Assembly: GCA_025458165.1 (NCBI GenBank)
Contig: JALOTB010000004.1
Span: 51,088-115,087, forward strand
Source of the DNA: Chromatiaceae bacterium
GTDB lineage: Bacteria; Pseudomonadota; Gammaproteobacteria; Chromatiales; Chromatiaceae
DNA: 64,000 bases
Reading direction: 5' to 3'
The notes under the pieces are model-generated. The model had not been told where the DNA came from, made no database searches, and saw only the letters and a list, made by a program, of their open reading frames with translations. Numbering within the stretch: the stretch's first letter is position 1; every line of letters begins with the position of its first letter. The position numbers and the translations under genes are program-made. Shown here in pieces: positions 54,585 to 64,000 of the stretch.

Positions 54585-55554
54585 GCGCGGTGATCGCGAG
54601 GTGGACGAGGAGCCCGAGGTAGACGAGGAAGGCCGCGAGCAAGACCCCACCCTCGATGCGGTTGACGCGGCGCTCGTACCCGTCGAAGCCCCAGGCCATC
54701 GCCACGAGGACGAGGGTAAAGCCCACCATCACCGGGAGGTCACGCGTGAGCAGATCGGGGTCCACCGCGCCGGGTGCTATGATCCCGGGCAGGCACAGCA
54801 CGGCGAGCAGGTTGAACAGGTTCGAGCCCAGCACGTTGCCGAGCGCGAGGTCGGGCTCCTTGCGCAGCGCGCTCATGACACTTGCGGCCAGCTCCGGCAG
54901 GCTGGTGCCGATCGCGACGATGGTGAGCCCGATTACCAGCTCGCTGACTCCGAGGTCGCGCGCGATGTTCGACGCGCCCCAGACCAGGGCGCGTGAGGCC
55001 GCGAGCAGCACGATCAGCCCCACGAGGAACCGAGTGACCGCCGTTGCGAGTCCGATCTTGGGGATCTCCGCCTCGGTCTCCGCGGCCAGCGGGTCGCCGT
55101 TCGGTGCGCGCGCCGTGCGCACCGCCCACCACAGGAGCACGACGAAGAGCGCCAACAGCAGACTGCCATCGAGCCGCCCGAGGTGGCCATCAAAGGCCAT
55201 CAACAGCGGGACGAGCAGGGTCACCGCGATCAGGACGGGGAACTCCCGTGACAGCGTTCGCGAATGCACGGCGAACGGTGCGACCAGGGCGGTAATGCCG
55301 AGGATGAGGCCGATGTTGGCGATGTTGGAGCCGACCGCGTTACCGATCGCGAGGCCCGGTGCCCCGTCGAGCGAGGCGACCGCGGAGACCAGGATCTCGG
55401 GCGCCGAGGTGCCGAACCCGATCACCGTGATACCGATCAGGAGCGGCGACATGCCGAGGTGCTGCGCGAGCGCGGCCGCACCGCCGACCAGCCGGTCCGC
55501 ACCCCACACCAAGGCGACGAGTCCCAGTAAGACGGCGGCCAGGTCGGGGAGCAT
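54574..55554 (-). CDS. Na+/Ca2+ exchanger-type membrane protein (YrbG family)
   Basis: 326 residues from the ATG at 55554. About ten helices in two halves, each with the CaCA alpha-repeat: GFGTSAPEILVSAVASL (46-62) and AIGTSLPELAASVMSAL (about 210-226), followed by GNAVGSNIANIGLILG and GNVLGSNLFNLLAVL. The canonical place upstream of kdsD matches E. coli yrbG. Ion specificity is not proved by sequence. Confidence 0.92.
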   Translation of the reverse strand: MLPDLAAVLLGLVALVWGADRLVGGAAALAQHLGMSPLLIGITVIGFGTSAPEILVSAVASLDGAPGLAIGNAVGSNIANIGLILGITALVAPFAVHSRTLSREFPVLIAVTLLVPLLMAFDGHLGRLDGSLLLALFVVLLWWAVRTARAPNGDPLAAETEAEIPKIGLATAVTRFLVGLIVLLAASRALVWGASNIARDLGVSELVIGLTIVAIGTSLPELAASVMSALRKEPDLALGNVLGSNLFNLLAVLCLPGIIAPGAVDPDLLTRDLPVMVGFTLVLVAMAWGFDGYERRVNRIEGGVLLAAFLVYLGLLVHLAITAHAP

Positions 55555-55647
55555 GCGTGGTCTGCGGGGGTGTGGAAGCCGGCGGGCAAGCGGCCGGCAT
55601 TGTTTCAGAGGCGTCCAGGGTGCGCAACCGGCATCCTGGGCCGATGT

Positions 55648-56223
55648 ATGAGCGCCCGCTGGCCGAGCCAGACCTGGGTGGAGCTCGTCCCGCGCGGCTG
55701 GGAGGGCAGCGAATGGCTCGGCGCCTTCTATCCGCCCGACCTCCCGCCGGACTGGCGGCTCGCCTATTTCGCCAACGAGTTTCCCGCGGTCCTGGTCCCC
55801 GCCGAACGCTGGCTCGGCGCCGATCACGGGCTGGACGAGCTAGCGGCGCAGCTCCCCGAGGGCCTGCGCTGCTACCTCGAGCTCTCGGGTGCCGACTGGG
55901 CCGCCCGACCTTGGTTGCCGGCCGCCGAGCGTCTGGGCGCACGCCTCGCCGGGCTGGTCGCCACCGATGCCGCCGGGACCGCAGAACCCGGCGCCGGCGT
56001 GCCCTTCTTTCTCCTCGCCGAGCGCCCCCAGCCCGGCTGGGCGCCGGCGCGCTTGATCCCGCCCGATTCCGCAGGCGGGCTGCGCGCGCAGCGGCGATGG
56101 CTCGAGGACCTGGCGGCGTGCGCACCCGGCGCGACGACACTCGTGGTGGTCGAGGGTCCAGATGCGACCCCAGAGGCGTTGCGCCGCTGGTGGGGGCTCG
56201 CCCGGCTCCTGGGCCTTGCTTGA
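55648..56223 (+). CDS. Uncharacterised protein
   Basis: 191 residues from the ATG at 55648. No signal or membrane segment. WVELVPRGWEGSEWLGAFYPPDLPPDWRLAYFANEFPAVLVPAERW faintly recalls the start of DUF72 proteins (TIM-barrel type), but the rest does not follow that family clearly. The C-terminal half is Ala/Leu-rich. It lies between the divergent exchanger gene and mlaF, 82 bases before the latter. Function unknown; I would not name it beyond that. Confidence 0.6.
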   Translation: MSARWPSQTWVELVPRGWEGSEWLGAFYPPDLPPDWRLAYFANEFPAVLVPAERWLGADHGLDELAAQLPEGLRCYLELSGADWAARPWLPAAERLGARLAGLVATDAAGTAEPGAGVPFFLLAERPQPGWAPARLIPPDSAGGLRAQRRWLEDLAACAPGATTLVVVEGPDATPEALRRWWGLARLLGLA

Positions 56224-56304
56224 CGCCTATGGCTGGGCTCGTGAGAATGCCCGGTCTTTGATCTGCCGGGGTTTCCGCGGATCCAGTCCAGACGGAGCAC
56301 AGCC

Positions 56305-57204
56305 ATGGGGCGACGCAGTCCCCGCGCACACCGACCCAGTCGGTCTCAGGGGGCGAGCCCCGCGCGCCACGGTGGCCCCGCGCCCGCGGGGCGGCGAGCC
56401 GCCCGGAGCGACGCCGAGGTCCTGGTGCGCATCCGCGGGCTCGTCTTCTCGCGCAACGGCCGACGCATCTTCGACGGTGTCGATCTCGACATCCGCCGCG
56501 GCGAGGTCACTGCGATCATGGGCCCGAGCGGGACCGGCAAGACCACGCTACTCAAGCTGATCAGCGGTCAGCTCCACCCAGACGCCGGCACGGTGGAGGT
56601 CGACGGCAAGGACGTCCATGCCCTGAGCCGAGGCGAGCTCTACCGCCTGCGGACCCGCATGGGGATGCTGTTCCAGACCGGGGCCCTGCTCACCGACCTC
56701 AGCGTCTACGACAACGTCGCCTACCCGCTGCGCGAGCACACCCGGCTGCCCGAGTCGATGATCCGCAAGCTGGTCCTGATGAAGCTCGAGGCGGTTGGCC
56801 TGCGCGGGGCGCGCGACCTGATGCCGGCGGAGCTCTCGGGTGGCATGGCCCGGCGCGTGGCCCTGGCGCGCGCGGTGGCGCTCGACCCGATGATGATCAT
56901 GTACGACGAGCCCTTCACCGGGCAGGACCCGATCTCCATGGGGGTGCTGATCACCCTGATACGCCAATTGAACGACGCCAGCCGCTTGACCAGCATCGTC
57001 GTCTCGCACGACGTCAAGGAGACGGCGAGCATCGCCGACTATCTCTACATCATCGCCAACGGGCGGGTCATGGCGCGGGGTACCCCGGCGGAGGTGGAGG
57101 CGGCGCAGTCGGCCTGGGTCGATCAGTTCATGCACGGGCTGCCGGACGGCCCGGTGCACTTCCACTACCCGGCCGACCGGCTGGACCGGGACTTTCTCGG
57201 GTAG
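56305..57204 (+). CDS. mlaF: Phospholipid ABC transporter ATP-binding protein MlaF
   Basis: 299 residues; GGAG seven bases before the ATG. The first 38 residues are a basic, Pro/Arg-rich extension not found in the E. coli protein. Walker A GPSGTGKT (73-80), signature [14 protein letters not shown] and Walker [18 protein letters not shown] are clear. The C-terminal segment after about 285 is similar to other MlaF. Drives phospholipid transport by the Mla complex that keeps outer-membrane lipid asymmetry. Head of mlaFEDCB. Confidence 0.95.
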   Translation: MGRRSPRAHRPSRSQGASPARHGGPAPAGRRAARSDAEVLVRIRGLVFSRNGRRIFDGVDLDIRRGEVTAIMGPSGTGKTTLLKLISGQLHPDAGTVEVDGKDVHALSRGELYRLRTRMGMLFQTGALLTDLSVYDNVAYPLREHTRLPESMIRKLVLMKLEAVGLRGARDLMPAELSGGMARRVALARAVALDPMMIMYDEPFTGQDPISMGVLITLIRQLNDASRLTSIVVSHDVKETASIADYLYIIANGRVMARGTPAEVEAAQSAWVDQFMHGLPDGPVHFHYPADRLDRDFLG

Positions 57205-57212
57205 GGCCGGGG

Positions 57213-57992
57213 ATGCTCGATCTCTTGGCACAGCTCGGTCGATCGGGGCTCGCGGCCATCGAGCGCCTGGGGCGCGGGCATCTGTTGCTGCTCGGGATGA
57301 TCGGCGGGCTGCCGAGCCTCGTCGCCCGCCCCCGGCTGCTGACGGCGCAGATCTATAACATCGGCGTCCTCTCGGTGCTCATCGTCACCGTCTCGGGGCT
57401 GTTCGTCGGGATGGTGCTGGGGCTGCAGGGCTACTATGTGCTCTCGCAGTTCGGGGCGGCGGAGAGCCTGGGGGTAATGGTCGCCGCCTCGCTGGTGCGC
57501 GAGCTCGGCCCGGTCGTCACCGCGCTGCTGGTCGCCGGGCGCGCGGGCTCGGCGCTGACCGCCGAGATCGGGCTGATGAAGGCGACCGAGCAGCTCTCCG
57601 GTCTGGAGATGATGGCGGTGGACCCGGTCAAGCGCATCCTCACGCCGCGTTTCCTCGGGGGCCTGATCGCGATGCCGGTGCTCGCCGCCATGTTCAGCGC
57701 GGTCGGCGTGCTGGGCGGTTATTTCGTCGGGGTCGGTCTACTCGGGGTGGACGACGGGGCCTTCTGGAGTCAGATGCAGGCCAAGATCGACCTGCACGAG
57801 GACGTGATCAACGGCGTGATCAAGAGCCTGGTGTTCGGTGTGGTCGTCACCTGGATCGCCCTCTTCCAAGGCTACGACGCCGTCCCGACCTCCGAGGGGG
57901 TGAGCCGGGCGACGACCCGCGCGGTGGTGCACTCGGCCCTCGCGGTGCTCGGGCTCGACTTCGTCCTCACCGCTTTGATGTTCGGAGACTGA
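57213..57992 (+). CDS. mlaE: Phospholipid ABC transporter permease MlaE
   Basis: 259 residues, five to six helices. [95 protein letters not shown] is textbook MlaE. Eight bases after mlaF. Confidence 0.96.
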   Translation: MLDLLAQLGRSGLAAIERLGRGHLLLLGMIGGLPSLVARPRLLTAQIYNIGVLSVLIVTVSGLFVGMVLGLQGYYVLSQFGAAESLGVMVAASLVRELGPVVTALLVAGRAGSALTAEIGLMKATEQLSGLEMMAVDPVKRILTPRFLGGLIAMPVLAAMFSAVGVLGGYFVGVGLLGVDDGAFWSQMQAKIDLHEDVINGVIKSLVFGVVVTWIALFQGYDAVPTSEGVSRATTRAVVHSALAVLGLDFVLTALMFGD

Positions 57993-57996
57993 CAGC

Positions 57997-58467
57997 ATGA
58001 TGCGTCTACGCTGGATCGAGATCGCCGTCGGGGCCTTCATGGTCGCGGGCTTCGTCGCCTTATTCTTCCTCGCCATGAAGGTCAGCAATCTGGGCGCGTC
58101 GAGCGTGACCGACGGCTACCAGGTGAGCGCGCGGTTCGACAACATCGGCAGCCTCAAGGTGCGCGCCCCGGTCACCATGGCGGGGGTGCGGGTCGGGCGG
58201 GTCGAGGCGATCGGTTTCGACAAGGACACCTACGAGGCGGTGGTCAGCCTGCGCATCGACCGGCGCTACGACACCATACCGACCGACACCTTCGCCAACA
58301 TCTTCACCGCCGGCCTGCTCGGCGAGCAGTACATTGGCCTCGCGGCGGGAGGGAGCGACGAGTTCTTGGCCGATGGCGACGAGCTCGAGTACACCCAGTC
58401 GGCCCTGGTCCTGGAGCAGATGATCGGCCAGTTCCTGTTCAGCAAGGCCGAGGAGGGCGCGAAATGA
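57997..58467 (+). CDS. mlaD: Mla substrate-binding protein MlaD (MCE domain)
   Basis: 156 residues: an N-terminal helix (about 8-28) and a single MCE domain, YQVSARFDNIGSLKVRAPVTMAGVRVGRVEAIGFD then NIFTAGLLGEQYIGLAAGG. It forms a hexamer on MlaE in the periplasm. Normal length; four bases after mlaE. Confidence 0.95.
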   Translation: MMRLRWIEIAVGAFMVAGFVALFFLAMKVSNLGASSVTDGYQVSARFDNIGSLKVRAPVTMAGVRVGRVEAIGFDKDTYEAVVSLRIDRRYDTIPTDTFANIFTAGLLGEQYIGLAAGGSDEFLADGDELEYTQSALVLEQMIGQFLFSKAEEGAK

Positions 58468-59080
58468 TCGTAGGCTTCTGTAAATCCCTAGCGGGGCTCA
58501 CCCTCGCGCTCGCCCTGGCCTTCCCGGCAGTGAACGCGGCCGAGGACCTCGCGACCGCGCTAGTGCGCAACACCAGCGAGCGCATGCTCTCCACGCTGGA
58601 GACCCGCCGCGCCGAGATCGACCGCAATCCGAGCCTGATCTACGCCCTGGTCGAGGACATCGTCCTGCCCCATTTCGACTTCGAGCGCATCACCCAGTCG
58701 GCCGTCGGCCGTCACTGGCGCGAGGCTACGCCCGCCCAGCGCGAGGCCCTGGTGAACGGTTTTCGGCAGGTCCTGGTGCGTACCTACGCCCAGGCCCTCC
58801 TCGGCTACTCCGGGGAGGAGATCCGCTATCTGCCGGTCAAGCCCGGGCGCCAGTCCGACTCGGTGACCGTGTCGACCGAGGTCCGCGGGCGTGGGGCGCC
58901 GCCCATCCCCATCGACTACCGGCTCTATCTCAAGGGCGGGGCCTGGAAGGTCTACGACGTCGTGGTCGACAACGTGAGCCTGGTGTCGAACTACCGCAGC
59001 AGCTTCGCCACCCAGGTGCGCCAAGGCGGGATCGACGGGCTGATCGCCCGTCTGCAGGAGATGAACGCGCGGGGGCAAGG

Positions 59081-59084
<4 letters not shown>
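58464..59084 (+). CDS. mlaC: Mla periplasmic lipid carrier MlaC
   Basis: 206 residues with a signal peptide (cleavage near VNAAE). LIYALVEDIVLPHFDFERITQSAVGRHWREATPAQREALVNGFRQVLVRTYA and YRLYLKGGAWKVYDVVVDNVSLVSNYRSSFATQVRQGGIDGLIARL match MlaC. It ferries phospholipid between membranes. ATG overlaps the mlaD stop. Confidence 0.95.
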
Positions 59085-60684
<1,600 letters not shown>

Positions 60685-60696
60685 GGGGGCCGAGCC

Positions 60697-61344
60697 ATGC
60701 ACTTCACCGCGCCGCTCACCATCGCGCTCTCCAAGGGCCGGATCTTCGACCAGACCCTGCCGCTGCTCGCCCACGCCGACATCCGCCCGGCCGAGGACCC
60801 GGAGACCAGCCGCAAGCTGATCCTCGCCACCAACCACCCACAGGTGCGGCTCGTCATCGTGCGCGCCAGCGACGTGCCGACCTATGTCGAGTATGGCGGG
60901 GCGGACCTCGGTGTGGCGGGCAAGGACGTGCTGCTAGAGCACGGCGGGGAGGGGCTCTACGAGCCGCTCGATCTTCGCATCGCGCGCTGCCGCATGATGG
61001 TGGCCGGGCCGCTGGGGGCCGACCTCGGCTCGCGGCGGCTGCGCATCGCCACCAAGTACGTCAAGACCGCCGAGCGCCACTTCGCCGCCCAGGGCAAGCA
61101 GGTCGAGATCATCAAGCTCTACGGCTCGATGGAGCTGGCCCCGTTGGTAGGGCTCTCTGACCGGATCGTCGACCTGGTCGAGAGCGGCAACACGCTCAAG
61201 GCCAACGGCCTGGTGCCCTTGGAGCACATCGCCGACATCAGCTCACGCCTGGTGGTCAACAAGGCGTCGTGGAAGATGAAGCACGCCTCGGTGATGGCCC
61301 TGGTTGCGGCGCTGCGCGAGGCGGTGGGGCGGTCCGGGGCTTGA
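60697..61344 (+). CDS. hisG: ATP phosphoribosyltransferase, short form
   Basis: 215 residues. [37 protein letters not shown] and [32 protein letters not shown] are typical. It lacks the C-terminal regulatory domain of the long form; short HisG enzymes work with HisZ, a HisRS-like subunit that is not in this window. First step of histidine synthesis. Confidence 0.96.
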   Translation: MHFTAPLTIALSKGRIFDQTLPLLAHADIRPAEDPETSRKLILATNHPQVRLVIVRASDVPTYVEYGGADLGVAGKDVLLEHGGEGLYEPLDLRIARCRMMVAGPLGADLGSRRLRIATKYVKTAERHFAAQGKQVEIIKLYGSMELAPLVGLSDRIVDLVESGNTLKANGLVPLEHIADISSRLVVNKASWKMKHASVMALVAALREAVGRSGA

Positions 61345-61438
61345 AGCGGTCCCTTTGACACCTACCCTGATCATATCCTGACCATTGGAGCGACGGCCGC
61401 CCCGGCGCGGGGGCCGGCCGTCCGACTGAGGGCTTGCC

Positions 61439-62749
61439 ATGGCCGAGATCACACGCTTGTCGACCCTGGATGCGGACTTCGACCTCCGCCTGGACGCCTT
61501 GCTCGCCTGGGAGTCGGTCTCCGATGCTCAGGTCGGGGAGACGGTCCAGGCCATCCTGCACGCCGTGCGCACCCGCGGTGACGCGGCACTCGTCGACTAC
61601 ACGGCGCGGTTCGACCGCTGGGAGCCGGCCTCGGCTGCGGACCTGGAGATTCCCCGCGAGCGCCTGGTAGCGGCCTGGGACGGCCTCGATCCCGCCCAGC
61701 GCTCGGCGCTCGAGCTGGCCGCCTCGCGCATCCGCGCCTACGCCGAGCACCAGAAGCTCGCCGATTGGAGCTACCGCGAGTCCGACGGGACCCTGCTCGG
61801 CCAGCAGGTGCGCCCGCTCGACCGGGTGGGGCTGTACGTCCCCGGCGGCAAGGCCGCCTACCCCTCCTCGGTCCTGATGAACGCCATCCCCGCCAAGGTC
61901 GCCGGGGTGCCGGAGCTCATCATGGTCGTCCCTACCCCCGCCGGTGAGCAGAACGAGCTGGTGCTGGCCGCCGCCCAGGCCGCCGGGGTCGACCGGGTGC
62001 TCGCCATCGGCGGGGCACAGGCGGTTGCCGCGCTCGCCTATGGCACCGAGCGGGTGCCGGCGGTGGACAAGATCGTCGGCCCCGGCAACATCTATGTCGC
62101 AACCGCCAAGCGGGCGGTCTTCGGCCAGGTCGGCATCGACATGGTCGCGGGCCCCTCCGAGATCCTGATCCTGTGCGACGGGGGCACCGACCCCGACTGG
62201 ATCGCGATGGACCTCTTCTCCCAGGCCGAGCATGACGAGGACGCCCAGTCCATCCTGGTCGCCTGGGAGGCCGCCTACCTCGACCGGGTGGCAGAGTCCA
62301 TTGATCGCCTGCTCCCGACCATGGAGCGGCGGGCGATCATCGAGACGGCCCTGCGCGAGCGCGGGGCGCTGATCCTCGCGCGCGACCCCGAGGAGGCGGT
62401 CGCCATCGCCAACCGCATCGCCCCGGAGCACCTGGAGCTCTCGGTCGCCGACCCCGAGCCCATGGCGGCACAGATCCGTCACGCCGGGGCGATCTTCCTC
62501 GGCCGGCACACCGCCGAGGCCCTGGGCGACTACTGCGCCGGGCCCAACCACGTCCTGCCCACCTCGCGCACCGCGCGCTTCTCCTCGCCGCTCGGGGTCT
62601 ACGACTTTCAGAAGCGATCGAGCCTGATCCTCGCCTCGCCGCGGGGTGCAACCGGCCTCGGCCGCACCGCCTCGCTGCTCGCCCGCGGCGAGGGCCTGAC
62701 GGCGCACGCCCGCTCCGCGGAGTACCGCATCGCGTCCGATGCCGGATGA
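61439..62749 (+). CDS. hisD: Histidinol dehydrogenase
   Basis: 436 residues. [72 protein letters not shown] and [25 protein letters not shown] are the hallmark regions, including zinc ligands in QAEHD. It makes histidine from histidinol in two NAD steps. Confidence 0.97.
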   Translation: MAEITRLSTLDADFDLRLDALLAWESVSDAQVGETVQAILHAVRTRGDAALVDYTARFDRWEPASAADLEIPRERLVAAWDGLDPAQRSALELAASRIRAYAEHQKLADWSYRESDGTLLGQQVRPLDRVGLYVPGGKAAYPSSVLMNAIPAKVAGVPELIMVVPTPAGEQNELVLAAAQAAGVDRVLAIGGAQAVAALAYGTERVPAVDKIVGPGNIYVATAKRAVFGQVGIDMVAGPSEILILCDGGTDPDWIAMDLFSQAEHDEDAQSILVAWEAAYLDRVAESIDRLLPTMERRAIIETALRERGALILARDPEEAVAIANRIAPEHLELSVADPEPMAAQIRHAGAIFLGRHTAEALGDYCAGPNHVLPTSRTARFSSPLGVYDFQKRSSLILASPRGATGLGRTASLLARGEGLTAHARSAEYRIASDAG

Positions 62750-62759
62750 GGTCGTGCCG

Positions 62760-63845
62760 ATGGCCGTCCCTCCCGACCTGATCGAACGCCTGGTGCGCCC
62801 CGGGATCCGGGCGCTGCGCGCCTATCACGTCCCCCCTGCCACCGGGCTGATCAAGCTCGACGCCATGGAGAACCCCTATCCCTGGCCGCAGGCCCTGCGT
62901 GCCGAATGGCTGGAGGTGCTGCGGGCGGTCGAGCTCAACCGCTACCCCGACCCGCAGGGGCGGGCGCTTCAGTCAGAGCTGCGCTCGGCGATGGGGATCG
63001 GGTCGGGGATGGATCTGCTGCTCGGCAACGGCTCGGACGAGCTGATCCAGATGCTCGCCCTCACCCTGGCGGCCCCGGGGCGCAAGGTCCTCTCGGTCGA
63101 GCCCGGCTTCGTCATGTACCGCATGATCGCCCTCTTCGCGGGCATGGATTACGTCGGGGTGCCGCTTCGCGCGGATGATTTCGCCGTAGATCTACCCGCC
63201 GTGCTCGCCGCCTTGGGGCGCGAGCGGCCGGCGCTCACCTTCCTCGCCTACCCCAACAACCCGACGGGCAACCTGTTCGACGCCGATGCGATCGACCAGA
63301 TCGTCGCCGCGGCGCCCGGGCTGGTCGTGGTCGACGAGGCCTACGCCCCCTTCACCGACGCGAGCTTTCTCGCGCGGCTCGGGGACTGGCCCAACCTCCT
63401 GGTGCTGCGCACCGTCTCCAAGATGGGACTGGCGGGGCTGCGGCTTGGGTATCTGGTCGGGCCGCCGGAGTGGATCAACGAGATCGACAAGACCCGGCTC
63501 CCCTACAACATCAACGTCCTCACCCAGGCGAGCGCCGCCTTTGCGCTCCGCCACCGCGAGGTGCTCGAGGAGCAGACGGGGCGTATCCGCGCCGAGCGCG
63601 CCCGGCTCTACCGGGCGCTGGCTGAGATCGACGGGGTCCGACCCTATCCGAGCGAGGCCAACTTCATCCTGCTGCGGCTCTCCTCCGGCCGGGCGACACC
63701 GGTCTTCGAGTCACTCAAGCGCGCCGGGGTCCTGATCAAGAACCTCGACGGCGCCCACCCGCTCCTCATCGACTGCCTGCGGGTGACCGTTGGGGCGCCC
63801 GATGAGAACGACGCCTTTATCGCGGCGCTGAAGGCCAGTCTCTAG
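62760..63845 (+). CDS. hisC: Histidinol-phosphate aminotransferase
   Basis: 361 residues from the ATG at 62760, eight bases after GAGG; the ATG at 62739 overlaps hisD without a site and is less likely. PLP enzyme with the Schiff-base Lys221 in RTVSKMGLAGLRLGYL, plus AYPNNPTGNLFD and VVDEAYAPF. It transaminates imidazole acetol phosphate. Final gene of the hisGDC unit. Confidence 0.95.
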   Translation: MAVPPDLIERLVRPGIRALRAYHVPPATGLIKLDAMENPYPWPQALRAEWLEVLRAVELNRYPDPQGRALQSELRSAMGIGSGMDLLLGNGSDELIQMLALTLAAPGRKVLSVEPGFVMYRMIALFAGMDYVGVPLRADDFAVDLPAVLAALGRERPALTFLAYPNNPTGNLFDADAIDQIVAAAPGLVVVDEAYAPFTDASFLARLGDWPNLLVLRTVSKMGLAGLRLGYLVGPPEWINEIDKTRLPYNINVLTQASAAFALRHREVLEEQTGRIRAERARLYRALAEIDGVRPYPSEANFILLRLSSGRATPVFESLKRAGVLIKNLDGAHPLLIDCLRVTVGAPDENDAFIAALKASL

Positions 63846-63887
63846 GGGCCGGTCGGTCGCCGTACACCCGGCGGCTCGACTACCGGC

Positions 63888-64000
63888 TCAGGTCGGCTCA
63901 AACAGGTTGTGGCGACGGATCAGGCGGTAGATGTTGCGCTCGCTGACGTCGAGCACCTCGGCGACCCGGGCCCGGTGGCCGCTGTGCTTGTGCAGTTGCA
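63888..64000 (-). CDS. NtrC-family sigma-54 activator, C-terminal end only
   Basis: The minus-strand frame ends at the TGA at 63888-63890 and continues past the window edge. The visible 37 codons end HKHSGHRARVAEVLDVSERNIYRLIRRHNLFEPT, a Fis-type helix-turn-helix as found at the C-terminus of sigma-54-dependent response regulators. The AAA+ and receiver domains would lie outside. Target genes are unknown. Confidence 0.75.
   Translation of the reverse strand, partial: QLHKHSGHRARVAEVLDVSERNIYRLIRRHNLFEPT

Overview
The window is GC-rich and almost fully coding, with many 1-4 base start/stop overlaps. Its gene set points to a gammaproteobacterial sulfur oxidiser, probably of the order Chromatiales. 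Three things support this: a flavocytochrome c sulfide dehydrogenase pair (fccAB), several families common in sulfur oxidisers (DUF302, DUF4389), and the gammaproteobacterial block kdsD-kdsC-lptCAB-rpoN-hpf-ptsN. There is no rRNA or other strong taxonomic marker, so genus-level placement would be a guess. I saw no tRNA, rRNA, CRISPR array, insertion sequence or phage gene.

Layout. 1-5.7 kb, minus strand: an edge-truncated rhodanese, a YHS-domain lipoprotein, an ATP-grasp enzyme overlapping a patatin-like lipase, DUF2333 and DUF502 membrane proteins. 6.1-14.0 kb, plus strand: a ten-ORF, tightly overlapping Mrp/Mbh-type cation antiporter operon with three proton-antiporter subunits, the last carrying a periplasmic-type peptidoglycan-binding domain. 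14.3-17.9 kb: a small membrane protein, a TVP38-type protein, a tandem universal stress protein and DUF4389. 18.0-36.2 kb: the respiratory region, with a Dnr/Fnr-type regulator, norCB, a GIDE-like protein and a methyltransferase, then norQ, a 4Fe-4S membrane protein, norD, fccAB, an octahaem nitrite reductase with a CxxCK haem, and ccmFGHI for cytochrome c maturation. Fnr/Dnr-type boxes lie in front of dnr/norC, norQ and fccA, so nitrogen-oxide reduction, sulfide oxidation and haem attachment look like one coordinated respiratory module. 36.2-42.1 kb: an FGE-sulfatase-domain protein, a DUF302 protein, a repetitive Met/Pro-rich secreted protein, a TerB-like protein and a phosphohexomutase.

42.2-55.6 kb, minus strand: mgtE, then (in transcription order) a Na/Ca exchanger, kdsD, kdsC, lptC, lptA, lptB, rpoN, hpf, ptsN, hprK, rapZ, an EIIA-Man protein, HPr and enzyme I. 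This is lipopolysaccharide synthesis and transport coupled to a regulatory PTS without a visible sugar permease. 55.6-63.8 kb, plus strand: a small unknown gene, mlaFEDCB, murA, hisG (short form), hisD and hisC. The window ends in the C-terminal Fis-type helix-turn-helix of an NtrC-family regulator.

Two non-coding repeat families stand out. One has four copies (about 21.0, 22.5, 23.5 and 31.7 kb) with stem-loops whose stems are kept while their sequence changes. The other consists of GTTGTCGTTGTCG-type inverted arms at 15.0, 42.1 and 53.4 kb, one pair of which supplies the C-terminus of the TVP38-type protein.
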